NCBI GenBank assembly: GCA_964367585.1
Contig: CAYIYH010000001.1
Span: 1 to 64,000 of the forward strand
Direction of reading: 5' to 3'
DNA from: CAYJGJ01 sp964367585
GTDB lineage: Bacteria > Bacillota > Clostridia > Peptostreptococcales > Anaerovoracaceae
DNA length: 64,000 nucleotides
Position numbers and translations under genes: made by a program. Below the pieces are notes generated by a model. That model did not search any database. It was given only the letters and a program-made list of their open reading frames with translations, and was not told the origin of the DNA. Shown here in pieces: positions 26,589 to 36,908 of this stretch; positions within the stretch are counted from its first letter, which is position 1; the number at the start of each line of letters is the position of its first letter.

Positions 26589-28418
26589 ATGAATTACAAA
26601 GAAGAATATATTTCATTACTAAAAGAAGTAGAAAAACCGGCACGATACATCGGAAACGAAGTCAATGTAATCAAAAAAGATATAGAAAACGACACGATAC
26701 GTTTCGCCTTTTGTTTTCCTGACTTGTATGAGATTGGAATGTCATATGTCGGGTTACAGATATTATATGATGTACTAAATCAGAATGAAAAAATATATTG
26801 TGAGAGAGTGTTCGCTCCTGCAGTAGACATGGAAAAACTATTGCGTGAAAATGACATTCCATTATGTACACTGGAAACAATGACTCAATTGGGCGAAATG
26901 GATTTCGTAGGTTTCACGTTACAATACGAATTGTCTTACACCAATATCCTAAACATGCTCGATATAGCAAAAATACCGATGCTGCGGAGCGATAGAGATG
27001 ATACACATCCAATTATAATAATGGGTGGACCTTGTGCATTTAATCCAGAACCAATAGCCGATTTTGCGGATATCATTTTGATAGGCGACGGAGAAATATT
27101 ATTGCCTCAAATCACAGCAAAATGGGGCGAATACAAAGGCAATAAACTGGATTATTTAAAGGAAATCTGTAAAATAGACGGTGTGTATGTGCCACAATTT
27201 TATAACCCCGTATATAATTCGAATGGAAAGCTGCTTTCATATGAAAAAACATATGAAAAAGCACATATGCCTATAAAAAAATCTATCATTAATAATATGA
27301 GTAAAGCTAGTTACCCTAAATCTCCAATTGTTCCATTTATCGATACTGTACACGATAGAGCAGTAGTAGAAATATTTCGTGGTTGCACAAGAGGTTGTAG
27401 GTTCTGTCAAGCCGGAATAATTTATCGACCACTCAGAGAACGCAGCAAAAAAGAAATAATTGAATTGGCACGAAGTCAATTGAGAAATACTGGTCATGAT
27501 GAACTATCTCTTTTATCGCTATCGACTAGTGACTATTCCGACTTCGAACCACTTGCAATTGAACTTACAAAAGAATGTAAATCCCAAAATGTTTCGCTGT
27601 CTCTTCCATCACTTCGCCTCGACTCTTTTTCATTCAATGTGCTACAAGAAATCCAAGGATATAAAAAGTCCAGCTTAACATTTGCACCCGAAGCAGGTTC
27701 ACAACGACTCAGGGATGTAATAAACAAAGGACTAACAGAGGATGAAATATATGGTGCTATCTCTCAAGCGCTCAGTCTCGGTTGGAAAAACATTAAATTA
27801 TATTTCATGATTGGATTACCAGAAGAAACATATAAAGATTTGGACGCAATAGCGGAAATGGCTAAAAAAATTATTTCAATCCACAAAAAAATAAATGGCG
27901 GTGGAAGATTTAATCTTACTGTAAGTGTCTCAAACTTCGTACCTAAGGCATGGACTCCTTTTCAATGGGTAAATCAAAACACAACAGAGGAATTCACACA
28001 AAAACATAACTATTTGACGAATATCCTAAAGATTAAAGGAGTTAAATTTAATTATCACGATGACATTACAAGCACATACGAGGCTGTTTTTTCGAGAGGT
28101 GATAGGAAATTATCAAAACTTTTGGTTGAGGCACAGCGATTAGGTTGTAAATTTGATAGTTGGTCGGAACATTTCGATGCCAATAAATGGGAAGAAGCAT
28201 ATCATAATACAGGTATCGATTTAATCACCTACACCTCGCCTAATCTGAATGAAGATGCTTTTTTGCCTTGGGATATTATAGACAGTGGCGTATCAAAAGA
28301 ATTCTTATTGCGAGAGCTAGAGCAATCTAAAAAGGAATCTATAACTCTTGACTGTAGAGAAAAATGCAATGTTTGTGGAATATCAGAAATTTCAAGTTGC
28401 CGCTTTGCGAAAGTATAA
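26589..28418 (+). CDS. TIGR03960-family radical SAM protein
   Basis: Radical SAM enzyme of 609 residues and unknown substrate. An N-terminal B12-binding-like region (FCFPDLYEIGMSYVGLQILYD in part, MGGPCAFNPEPIADF) precedes the radical SAM core with the cluster motif CTRGCRFC, then TFAPEAGSQRLRDVINKG and MIGLPEET. A C-terminal cysteine motif CNVCGI is also seen. It is paired with the DUF2344 gene directly downstream; the two families co-occur or are fused in many Firmicutes, often beside ribonuclease G and ribosomal genes, which suggests a tRNA or ribosome-related role (inference). SD AAGGAAAG. Confidence 0.9.
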   Translation: MNYKEEYISLLKEVEKPARYIGNEVNVIKKDIENDTIRFAFCFPDLYEIGMSYVGLQILYDVLNQNEKIYCERVFAPAVDMEKLLRENDIPLCTLETMTQLGEMDFVGFTLQYELSYTNILNMLDIAKIPMLRSDRDDTHPIIIMGGPCAFNPEPIADFADIILIGDGEILLPQITAKWGEYKGNKLDYLKEICKIDGVYVPQFYNPVYNSNGKLLSYEKTYEKAHMPIKKSIINNMSKASYPKSPIVPFIDTVHDRAVVEIFRGCTRGCRFCQAGIIYRPLRERSKKEIIELARSQLRNTGHDELSLLSLSTSDYSDFEPLAIELTKECKSQNVSLSLPSLRLDSFSFNVLQEIQGYKKSSLTFAPEAGSQRLRDVINKGLTEDEIYGAISQALSLGWKNIKLYFMIGLPEETYKDLDAIAEMAKKIISIHKKINGGGRFNLTVSVSNFVPKAWTPFQWVNQNTTEEFTQKHNYLTNILKIKGVKFNYHDDITSTYEAVFSRGDRKLSKLLVEAQRLGCKFDSWSEHFDANKWEEAYHNTGIDLITYTSPNLNEDAFLPWDIIDSGVSKEFLLRELEQSKKESITLDCREKCNVCGISEISSCRFAKV

Positions 28419-28426
28419 GGTGTTTT

Positions 28427-29134
28427 ATGAATAAATATTTAATCGAATTTACAAAACAAGGTATAATAGCATATACTTCACATCTCGACCTCTTACGACT
28501 CTTTAAAAGAACATTCAAACGTGCGGAAATTTCACTGTCGCACTCGCAAGGATTTAATCCACACCCCAAAATAGGATTTGGACAACCATTGTCTCTTGGT
28601 TATGAAAGCACTTGTGAACTAATAGAATTTGAAACTGGGGAAGACTACAAACCAAACGAAATTATTAAAGAGTTACAATTACTCATGCCACAAGGCATAT
28701 CCCTAAACTTTTGTAAAAAAATAGATGTCCGTACAAAATCAATCGCCTCACTAGTAGTTGCGGCGGACTATACTGTAAAAATACCCTTATTGGATTGTAT
28801 TAAAAATATATTTCCTGACAATGATAGCCTAGTAACATTCCTCGATAAATATATGGAACAAGACGAGATTATAACGAAAAAAAGACAAAAGAAGACAAAG
28901 AAATATATTGATGTTAATATTAAAAATAAAATAAAGAAAATCACCGATATTAGTTTAGACGATAATATCTCTTTTACTCTTCATTTGGATTGTGGAAGCA
29001 AATCAAATCTTAGCCCGGATCTCGTACTTAATAGCTTGTTCAATTTTGCCAGTGAATCCGAGATCTTAAAGATACGAAATATGACAAAAATCACCAGAAT
29101 TCAATTCTTTTTTGACAATACTTACTCATTGTAG
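28427..29134 (+). CDS. TIGR03936 / DUF2344 family protein
   Basis: Partner of the radical SAM protein just upstream; 235 residues from the ATG at 28427, with AAGG seven bases before it. The frame is open further upstream inside the radical SAM gene, but homology starts here. Family marks: SHLDLLRLFKRTFKRAEI, SQGFNPHPKIGFGQPLSLGYES (in part), and a late low-complexity Lys-rich linker near residues 150-170. Function unknown. Confidence 0.87.
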   Translation: MNKYLIEFTKQGIIAYTSHLDLLRLFKRTFKRAEISLSHSQGFNPHPKIGFGQPLSLGYESTCELIEFETGEDYKPNEIIKELQLLMPQGISLNFCKKIDVRTKSIASLVVAADYTVKIPLLDCIKNIFPDNDSLVTFLDKYMEQDEIITKKRQKKTKKYIDVNIKNKIKKITDISLDDNISFTLHLDCGSKSNLSPDLVLNSLFNFASESEILKIRNMTKITRIQFFFDNTYSL

Positions 29135-29182
29135 TTGAATAATCATCAAAAAACATTTACTCTAATAAAAAAGGAGGGACAA

Positions 29183-29881
29183 ATGTTTTTTGATAATCAA
29201 AAAGAAGCACTCGAAAAAGCAACTCAATTCTTTTCACATTCTATTCAATACATCCAAAACAACAGAAATCTAATAAAAATTTTATGTGTTATTTTTGCGA
29301 TTATAATAGCACTTTTATTCTTTACAAGGGAAGATGATGGAGAAATCATCGTTGAAAACAGCAATAGTAATGTTGCAGAGGATAACGCACCTAATAACGA
29401 TTCAGAAAATAACACTGTAGGAGAAAGTCAACAACTAGACTTACAAAACGAGACTCTTGGATATGTAGATGTTGGGGGAGAAGTCAATAACCCCGGGGTG
29501 TACCCTATTTCAGATGGAGATAGAGTATTTTCTCTCATAGAGAAAGCTGGGGGACTAACTTTAAGTGCTGATATATCTGCAGTAAATCAAGCATCACGTG
29601 TCGAGGATGGCCAAAAGCTATATATTCCGGCTAAAGACGAGTTTACAAATGAATCAACCACTGAAGACAACGAGACGACCAATAATTCACGTCTTATCAA
29701 CATAAACTTTGCGAACCAAAACAACTTAGAAGAAATTCCAGGAGTAGGTCCGTCGACGGCCAAAAGCATCATCCAATATAGAGAAGAAAATGGACATTTT
29801 AAAAAAATTGAGGATATAATGAACGTTTCTGGAATAGGTGAAAAAACTTTTGAGAATATGAAAGACTATATCACTGTATAA
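29183..29881 (+). CDS. comEA: ComEA family DNA-binding protein (competence)
   Basis: Membrane-anchored receptor for transforming DNA. One transmembrane helix near residues 30-50, an acidic linker, an SLBB domain (YVDVGGEVNNPGVYPI ... YIP, about 105-165), and a C-terminal helix-hairpin-helix pair (ININFANQNNLEEIPGVGPSTA and VSGIGEKTFENM, about 175-232). AAGGAGGG before the ATG at 29183 sets the start, giving 232 residues; an in-frame TTG at 29135 lacks a ribosome site. Its partner comEC is 24 kb away on the other strand rather than adjacent. The spacer to rpe (29882-29995) shows no strong terminator. Confidence 0.92.
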   Translation: MFFDNQKEALEKATQFFSHSIQYIQNNRNLIKILCVIFAIIIALLFFTREDDGEIIVENSNSNVAEDNAPNNDSENNTVGESQQLDLQNETLGYVDVGGEVNNPGVYPISDGDRVFSLIEKAGGLTLSADISAVNQASRVEDGQKLYIPAKDEFTNESTTEDNETTNNSRLININFANQNNLEEIPGVGPSTAKSIIQYREENGHFKKIEDIMNVSGIGEKTFENMKDYITV

Positions 29882-29995
29882 AGAAAAATTTATATGGCAG
29901 ATACATAGTACAGAAAAAATTATTTTTACAAAAAATATTTGCAAATTCCGATATATCATGTAATTCAAGACATGCATGCATTAAAAATGAGTGTA

Positions 29996-30649
29996 TCAGC
30001 TTATTATATTTAAAAATTCACGGATTCTTTGTTCAATATTCTCGGCATGAAAAATTGATGAGCCTGCTACAAAAATATCACAACCACTATCTTTTATCCG
30101 CCCTACATTGTCTAAATTTATTCCACCATCTACTTCTATTTCAAAATTTGATTTATTTGCACTTCGAATATCGTGGAGTTTTTTTATTTTTGAGATACTA
30201 CTCTCGATAAACTTCTGTCCACCGAATCCAGGATTGACACTCATTATTAACACGAGATCGATGTCTTCAAGAATTGATTCAAGCGAAGAAATCGGAGTTG
30301 CAGGATTAACAGAAACACCCGCTTTTACACCATAGCTCTTTATGTGCTCTACCGTGCGGTGTAAATGGGTGCACGATTCCTGATGGACTGTTATATATTC
30401 AGTCTTTTCGGTCACAAAGTCTGCTATATATTTGTCAGGATCTTCAATCATTAAATGGATATCGTATGGAGAAGTTGGCAATTTATCTAAACTCTTCATC
30501 ACAGATGCACCGTAACTGATATTTGGCACAAAATGGCCGTCCATTACATCTATGTGTAGGAAATGGGAACCCGAATTGCTTACCAATATAGATTCGTCTC
30601 CCAACCTAGAAAAGTCGGCAGATAAAATAGATGCTGAGAGTTTAGACAT
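29996..30649 (-). CDS. rpe: ribulose-phosphate 3-epimerase
   Basis: Interconverts ribulose-5-phosphate and xylulose-5-phosphate in the pentose phosphate pathway. TIM barrel of 217 residues with KLSASILSADFSRL, the metal-binding HIDVMDGHFVPNISYG, VMSVNPGFGGQKFI and EVDGGINLDNV. The ATG at 30649 follows the rsgA stop by one base with AGAGG upstream; the longer open frame overlaps rsgA. Last gene of the rsmB-stp-prkC-rsgA-rpe run. Confidence 0.96.
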   Translation of the reverse strand: MSKLSASILSADFSRLGDESILVSNSGSHFLHIDVMDGHFVPNISYGASVMKSLDKLPTSPYDIHLMIEDPDKYIADFVTEKTEYITVHQESCTHLHRTVEHIKSYGVKAGVSVNPATPISSLESILEDIDLVLIMSVNPGFGGQKFIESSISKIKKLHDIRSANKSNFEIEVDGGINLDNVGRIKDSGCDIFVAGSSIFHAENIEQRIREFLNIIS

Positions 30650-30650
30650 C

Positions 30651-31559
30651 CTAATACCTCTTTTTACTCTTAATTTCGCCAATGTTGCTGATATATGAAC
30701 TATATCTGCTATTATGAATTATCCCTTCACTAACCTTTTTTTTGACAGCACATTCAGGCTCATTAATATGACTACAATCCTCAAACTTGCACTGTTTTCC
30801 GTGTTCATATATTTCGGGATATCCTTCACTCAATTCCAATTCCTCTATGTCGCCTATATCGATTGAGGTGAATCCTGGAGTGTCATATATATATGTTTTG
30901 TTTTTGGCTTCCAAAATTTCAACATGACGTGTAGTATGTTTTCCTCTCTTTGATTTGGTGCTTATCTCTCCTGTTTGCATCTTAGCTTGGGGAATAAGAT
31001 TATTAATCAAAGTAGATTTTCCGACGCCCGATGCTCCAGCAAACGCAACTTTTTTTCCTTCGAGCAATCCAAACAGATTCGTCATATCTGTTTCACTTGT
31101 GGCACACGTGAAAATCAAAGTATAAGATTTTTCATATATATTTCTAATATTATCTCTTTGCTTATCTGTTAGCAAATCTGCCTTGTTGACACAGATAATT
31201 ACGTCTACTTGCTTCATCTCAGAAATAACAAGTAGCTTATCGATAACTTTGAAATTCGGCTCGGGATTAGCCCCCGCAAATACAATTACAAGGCATTCTA
31301 TATTGGAAATCGGAGGCCGTATAAAGGAATTTTTCCTTTCTATTATTTCCGTAATAATACATGTGTCATTATCCGAATCATCTAGTATTACTTCATCGCC
31401 GACAAGAATAACTTCTCCATCTTTTTTTAATAGACCTCGGCCTTTTGCCTCGATTATGCCTGTATCCGTCTTCACGTAATAAAATCCACCGATTCCTTTT
31501 ATTACAGTGCCTACGATATTTAGACTTTGGGAGCTACGATTATCATTATATCCTATCAC
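30651..31559 (-). CDS. rsgA: ribosome small subunit-dependent GTPase A
   Basis: Circularly permuted GTPase that assists late 30S maturation. N-terminal OB fold, then the G4 motif NKAD before G1 GASGVGKST, followed by a G2/switch region (STKSKRGKHTTRHVE in part), G3 DTPGF and a C-terminal zinc finger C-x4-C-S-H-x5-C. Length 302. The start is GTG at 31559, nine bases downstream of the prkC stop. Its place between prkC and rpe is conserved in Firmicutes. Confidence 0.96.
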   Translation of the reverse strand: MIGYNDNRSSQSLNIVGTVIKGIGGFYYVKTDTGIIEAKGRGLLKKDGEVILVGDEVILDDSDNDTCIITEIIERKNSFIRPPISNIECLVIVFAGANPEPNFKVIDKLLVISEMKQVDVIICVNKADLLTDKQRDNIRNIYEKSYTLIFTCATSETDMTNLFGLLEGKKVAFAGASGVGKSTLINNLIPQAKMQTGEISTKSKRGKHTTRHVEILEAKNKTYIYDTPGFTSIDIGDIEELELSEGYPEIYEHGKQCKFEDCSHINEPECAVKKKVSEGIIHNSRYSSYISNIGEIKSKKRY

Positions 31560-31567
31560 AATTTATC

Positions 31568-33292
31568 CTATGGTTCCGGATCCGGATCCGGTTCTGGTTC
31601 TGTAGGTGTTTCGACAGGCTCTTTTACTATTACTATGTTAACAGGTGTTCCCTCATGCAAAGGGGTTCCAGGCGGATATTGTTGCGTCTTAACAGTTCCT
31701 ACAGGAGCAGTAGTGTCTGTTTCATAGTTAATATTTCCAATTGTAAATCCTGAACCAGTGATTTGATTAATTGCAGCCTGTAGTGTAAAACCAATTACAT
31801 TAGGCATTAGAAATTCCTCATCCGGCTCGCCTAGACTAACTACAACGTCAAGTGTCCAAATATCTCCACCATCAGTCCCTGCTTCAGGCGACTGGCTCAA
31901 AATCGTTCCTGCCTCGGCCTCATCTTCTATTTCTGTAATATCTCCAATGGTATATTCAAAGGTTTCCAAATAACTCTCAACATCATCTATCATCAATCCC
32001 ACAACACTTGGGACTATATTCTCTTTTTTTCCTTTACTAATGTTTACTGTAATAATTTTATCTTCTGATACTATTTCACCTTCCGCAGGATTTTGAGAAA
32101 CTATTTTGCCTTCTTCAACAACTTCATCTTCAATCAAGTCACCTTGTTTTATCTGTAGTCCATGCTCCAAGGCTAACGCTTCCGCCTCTTCAAAAGTCAA
32201 ATCAAGGAAACTCGGAACTTCGATTTTTGTTACAGAAGAGAAGTACCCCATAGAATATAAGACACCGACACCGGATGCTAAAACTACGAGCAAAGCTATC
32301 GCCCCAATTATTAATAATCTCTTGTTGCTTTTTTTATTGCGATTTTTGTTTTCTATTTTGCGTTTTCTATCCCCATTCTTAATTTCTTCTTCATTTTTTG
32401 CTTGAAGTCTTGCACCTGCCTTTTCGACTAAGTCTGGATCTTCGGTAAATACTGAATTCCCAACAACATTAGTCACAAAATCGATATTTTCTAGATCAAT
32501 CAAGACTTTTGCAGCACTATCGTGTCTATTATTTTGAAACTTCTCTGTAAGCTTCATTATCATTCTTTCTAATGCCGGCGGTATTCCTGAAACTATTTTT
32601 GACGGAGGCACTATAGGATCATTAATGTGCATAAGTGCTACAGTTACCGCATTTTCTCCATCATAAGGAAGTTCACCCGTCAACATTTCATACATTACTA
32701 TTCCCAGAGAGTAAAGGTCTGAACGCTCATCAACATAGCTTCCTCTAGCCTGCTCAGGAGAAAAATAGTGTACAGAGCCAACGATTTTTTGTGTAGTTTC
32801 AATGACTGAAGTTTCGGTCATTGCTTTGGCAATACCAAAATCCATTATTTTGGCAACTCCTTCTTTCGTTACCATTATATTTTGAGGTTTAATATCTCTA
32901 TGAATAATATGTTCTGAATGCGCTGCTTCTAGACCCTTAACTATTTGCTTGGAAAAATCGAGTACACGCTTATATGGTAAAGGCGCTTGCTCCTTGATTA
33001 TTTCTGATAGAGTTTTTCCCTCTACATACTCCATCACAATATAATTAATGTTACCTTCTTTACCAACATCAAATACACTGACAATATTTGGATGTGAAAG
33101 ACCCGCTGCAGATTGAGCCTCTTTTCTGAAATTATTCAAGAAATTTTCATCTTTTACATATTCGGGTTTTAATATTTTTACCGTAACAAAGCGATTTAAT
33201 AAATTGCATTTTGCTTTGTAAACGACAGCCATACCGCCTTCACCGATTTTTTCTATCAATTCATATCTTCCTGCTAGCAGTTTACTACCCAT
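31568..33292 (-). CDS. prkC: PASTA-domain Ser/Thr protein kinase PrkC
   Basis: Membrane kinase sensing muropeptides or lipid II. Kinase domain residues 10 to about 270: G-loop GEGGMAVVY (17-25), ATP-binding Lys39, catalytic HRDIKPQN (Asp133), DFG (151-153), and SPEQARG in the activation segment. A transmembrane helix (about 332-355) is followed by three extracellular PASTA repeats (about 360-555) and a short Pro/Glu/Asp-rich tail. Length 574. Overlaps the stp stop by 8 bp. All catalytic residues are intact. Confidence 0.96.
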   Translation of the reverse strand: MGSKLLAGRYELIEKIGEGGMAVVYKAKCNLLNRFVTVKILKPEYVKDENFLNNFRKEAQSAAGLSHPNIVSVFDVGKEGNINYIVMEYVEGKTLSEIIKEQAPLPYKRVLDFSKQIVKGLEAAHSEHIIHRDIKPQNIMVTKEGVAKIMDFGIAKAMTETSVIETTQKIVGSVHYFSPEQARGSYVDERSDLYSLGIVMYEMLTGELPYDGENAVTVALMHINDPIVPPSKIVSGIPPALERMIMKLTEKFQNNRHDSAAKVLIDLENIDFVTNVVGNSVFTEDPDLVEKAGARLQAKNEEEIKNGDRKRKIENKNRNKKSNKRLLIIGAIALLVVLASGVGVLYSMGYFSSVTKIEVPSFLDLTFEEAEALALEHGLQIKQGDLIEDEVVEEGKIVSQNPAEGEIVSEDKIITVNISKGKKENIVPSVVGLMIDDVESYLETFEYTIGDITEIEDEAEAGTILSQSPEAGTDGGDIWTLDVVVSLGEPDEEFLMPNVIGFTLQAAINQITGSGFTIGNINYETDTTAPVGTVKTQQYPPGTPLHEGTPVNIVIVKEPVETPTEPEPDPDPEP

Positions 33293-34031
33293 CTAAATCA
33301 TCCTCCATTATTTTAATGCATATAAACGAAATGTTATCACCTGCGCCATTGCCGTAAGAAATTTCCATAAGTCCATCAGAACATTTTTCCAAATCGCTTT
33401 CTTCCGATAAAATACTTGTGATTTTTTCCTGTGGAACTGTTTCATAAAGTCCATCACTGCATAGTACCAAGATGTCATCTTTCAATATAGATACTTCAAA
33501 TAGATCTACTTCCACATCGTTACAAATACCTAATGCCCTGACAATTTTATGTCTATCCTCATGATGCAAAGCTTCTTTCTCAGATACAAACCCCTGCTTA
33601 ACGAGCTTATTAACGTATGTATGATCTTCTGTAATTTGGGTCATGTGAGAATTCCTAATCATATAGCCTCGGCTATCACCCACATTTGCAAAATATGCCT
33701 TTTGACCTCTAATTACTGCCATTACACATGTAGTAGCCATGCCATATACTGCACTATTTTGATGTCCCATTTCGACTATGATTTCATTTGCCTTCTTTAT
33801 GCAAGATCTCATATATGTACATACAGCATCTGATGAAACGTTATTGGGAATTGGTAACTCCTCAACAATTTTCGAAATCACCCTTACAGCAACATCGCTA
33901 GCAATATCACCAGATTTTTCTCCGGCGACTCCGTCTGCGACAATAAATATCTTGTCATTAGGTAAAATTCCAATCGTATCCTCGTTAGTCTTACGCAATT
34001 TACCTATATCGTTTCTCGATGCTATTTGCAT
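33285..34031 (-). CDS. stp: PP2C-type Ser/Thr phosphatase (Stp/PrpC)
   Basis: Manganese-dependent phosphatase opposing PrkC. Motifs in order: NEDTIGI, VADGVAGEKSGDIAS (metal-binding Asp; the common glycine pair reads VAGE here), ANVGDSRGY, TEDHTYV, LCSDGLYE and GAGDNISFI. Length 248. GGGGAGC precedes the ATG. The usual Firmicutes neighbour rlmN, between rsmB and stp, is absent; 79 bp separate the two genes. Confidence 0.95.
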   Translation of the reverse strand: MQIASRNDIGKLRKTNEDTIGILPNDKIFIVADGVAGEKSGDIASDVAVRVISKIVEELPIPNNVSSDAVCTYMRSCIKKANEIIVEMGHQNSAVYGMATTCVMAVIRGQKAYFANVGDSRGYMIRNSHMTQITEDHTYVNKLVKQGFVSEKEALHHEDRHKIVRALGICNDVEVDLFEVSILKDDILVLCSDGLYETVPQEKITSILSEESDLEKCSDGLMEISYGNGAGDNISFICIKIMEDDLDG

Positions 34032-34110
34032 TTTGCTCCCCTATATCAAGCCTTTAATTTTCTGACAAAAAGATACGAACATAATCAATAAAACAACTTT
34101 CGTTGCACAA

Positions 34111-35385
34111 TTACGATTTTCGTATTTTACATATATAAAACCCATCACTATTATTATCATATGGAAAGAACTGCTTCTCATACTCAATCCTAAAATCAGC
34201 GTTTTGTTTGATAAACTCACTCACAATTTTCGAATTCTCATTTTCGTTGATAGTGCATGTGCTATAGACTAGGATTCCATTATTTTTTAAGTATCTTGCG
34301 GAATTTGTTAATATTTTTAATTGTAGTTCGTATAAATTGGTCAGTTCCTCTGTTACTTTTTTATATCTCAATTCCGGTTTTTTTCTAATCATACCATATG
34401 CTGAACACGGAACATCACAAAGAACCCTATCAGCAACACTGATCAAATTATCGTCCAGCACACTACCATTAGAAATACTAGTAGATATGTTTTTCACTCC
34501 CACTCGCTTGGCTTGATTATTAATTGCTTTCAATTTATTCTCATATATATCGAAGGCTAATATTCTGCCACTATTGTTCATCATCTCTCCGATAGCAAGA
34601 GACTTGCCGCCTGGACCTGCACACATATCAATTATCAAATCATCTTTTTGAGGATTTAATTGTTGGACGGCTATAATTGACGGGATACTCTGTATAGAAA
34701 ATAGCCCCTCTCGATATGCTCTGCTAGAAAGAATATCTCCTCCTTGCAATATAAGGCTGTTTTTGATATCAGTTTCCTGTGAATATATTTCTTCTTCCGA
34801 AAGGATTTGTATTAAATCCGAGACACTTGTCTTTAGAATATTGACTCTAGCTGTCAACTTGGGCCTTTGCTCCATCGCTATAAGCATTTCTTCTAGCTTA
34901 TCTATTTCCATCTGAGATTTCCACAAGGTGAGTATAGAAGTATCAATGCTGTACTTAATTGATAGATACTTCACGATATCATCTTTATCAGGTAACAGAA
35001 TTTTCCTATCAGATTTTACAAAGCTTCTAAGTATGGCATTAACAAATCCTGCATTCCCTTTACATAGTTTTTTTGTCATTTTCACGGTTTCATTAATTGC
35101 GGCATATTCAGGCACTTTATCCAAATATAATATTTGATACAAACCCATTCTTAACAAGATTTGAGCCTGTACTTTCACTGTTTTGTTCGAATTATGTAAA
35201 AATCCCTGCAAAACATTGTCGAGTGTATACTTTTTTTCTAATACTCCATACACCAACTCTCTGACAAATGCAGGTGACGATGGGGAGTGTTTTGCGATTT
35301 GCTTGTTTAACTCTAAATTAGAATAGGCATTTTTAGTTTCTATTGCGAACAAAGTGTTATATGAAGTTATTCGATTAATATCCAT
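34111..35385 (-). CDS. rsmB: 16S rRNA (cytosine-967-C5)-methyltransferase RsmB
   Basis: Methylates C967 of 16S rRNA. N-terminal NusB-like RNA-binding domain (about 1-140), then the SAM-dependent methyltransferase: MCAGPGGKSLAIGEMM (motif I), LCDVPCSAYGMIRKKPELRY (motif IV with one catalytic Cys, in part) and LVYSTCTINENEN (motif VI with the other Cys). Length 424. Begins 24 bp after frr, its unusual upstream neighbour; it normally follows fmt. No strong Shine-Dalgarno before the ATG, so coupling to frr is possible. Confidence 0.95.
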   Translation of the reverse strand: MDINRITSYNTLFAIETKNAYSNLELNKQIAKHSPSSPAFVRELVYGVLEKKYTLDNVLQGFLHNSNKTVKVQAQILLRMGLYQILYLDKVPEYAAINETVKMTKKLCKGNAGFVNAILRSFVKSDRKILLPDKDDIVKYLSIKYSIDTSILTLWKSQMEIDKLEEMLIAMEQRPKLTARVNILKTSVSDLIQILSEEEIYSQETDIKNSLILQGGDILSSRAYREGLFSIQSIPSIIAVQQLNPQKDDLIIDMCAGPGGKSLAIGEMMNNSGRILAFDIYENKLKAINNQAKRVGVKNISTSISNGSVLDDNLISVADRVLCDVPCSAYGMIRKKPELRYKKVTEELTNLYELQLKILTNSARYLKNNGILVYSTCTINENENSKIVSEFIKQNADFRIEYEKQFFPYDNNSDGFYICKIRKS

Positions 35386-35408
35386 CGAGGGTCAATAAAC
35401 TTTTCTGT

Positions 35409-35960
35409 CTACACTTCAAGGATTTCTTTATCTTTTTCGGCGACTATTATGTCAATATCTTTGATAGCCTTATCTATTTGTTTTTGGATGTGTTCCATAT
35501 CATGTTTCACATCATCTTCCGTAAGATCTCCGTCTTTTTCTTGTTTTTTTATCATGTCGTTTGCATCGCGACGGATATTGCGAATAACAACTTTAGCTTC
35601 CTCACCCATTTTTTTCACTGTTTTTGTAAGGTCTTTTCTTCTATCTTCTGTAAGTTGAGGAACAGATAGTCGTATACACTTTCCATCATTCACTGGATTA
35701 ATTCCAATATCTGCAATTCCTATCGCTTTTTCAATACTCTCGATAGACTTTGCATCGAATGGCATTATCATCAAAGTTCTAGGGTCAGGAGTAGTAATAT
35801 TTGATATGTTTTTGAGTGGAGTAGGACTACCATAGTAATCTACAACGACTTTGTCAAGCAATGCAGCATTTGCTCTTCCTGCTCTAACAGTATTTAATTC
35901 TTCTTTTAGAAAATCAATTCCTTTTACAATTCTCTCTTCTACTGTCTTTTTCGTACTCAT
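35409..35960 (-). CDS. frr: ribosome recycling factor
   Basis: Splits post-termination ribosomes together with EF-G. Length 183, all-helix plus small barrel. Conserved LNTVRAGRANAALLD, VDYYGSPTPLKNI, ISTPDPRTL-like segment (here ITTPDPRTLMIMPFD), LTEDRRKDLTK and VRNIRRDAND (RNIRRDAND in this protein). Follows pyrH by 33 bp as in most bacteria. SD AAGGAG. Confidence 0.97.
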   Translation of the reverse strand: MSTKKTVEERIVKGIDFLKEELNTVRAGRANAALLDKVVVDYYGSPTPLKNISNITTPDPRTLMIMPFDAKSIESIEKAIGIADIGINPVNDGKCIRLSVPQLTEDRRKDLTKTVKKMGEEAKVVIRNIRRDANDMIKKQEKDGDLTEDDVKHDMEHIQKQIDKAIKDIDIIVAEKDKEILEV

Positions 35961-35993
35961 ATTTTTCTCCTTATGATTACCTAAATCACTAAA

Positions 35994-36806
<813 letters not shown>

Positions 36807-36908
36807 GCACTTTTTGATATATCATATAGTTAAGCGCGGCAGTTAATTTTAAAAATTACCTATATTATACAGTTTCACTCAGTTATCTGCTCATTCCAAA
36901 GATAGTTA

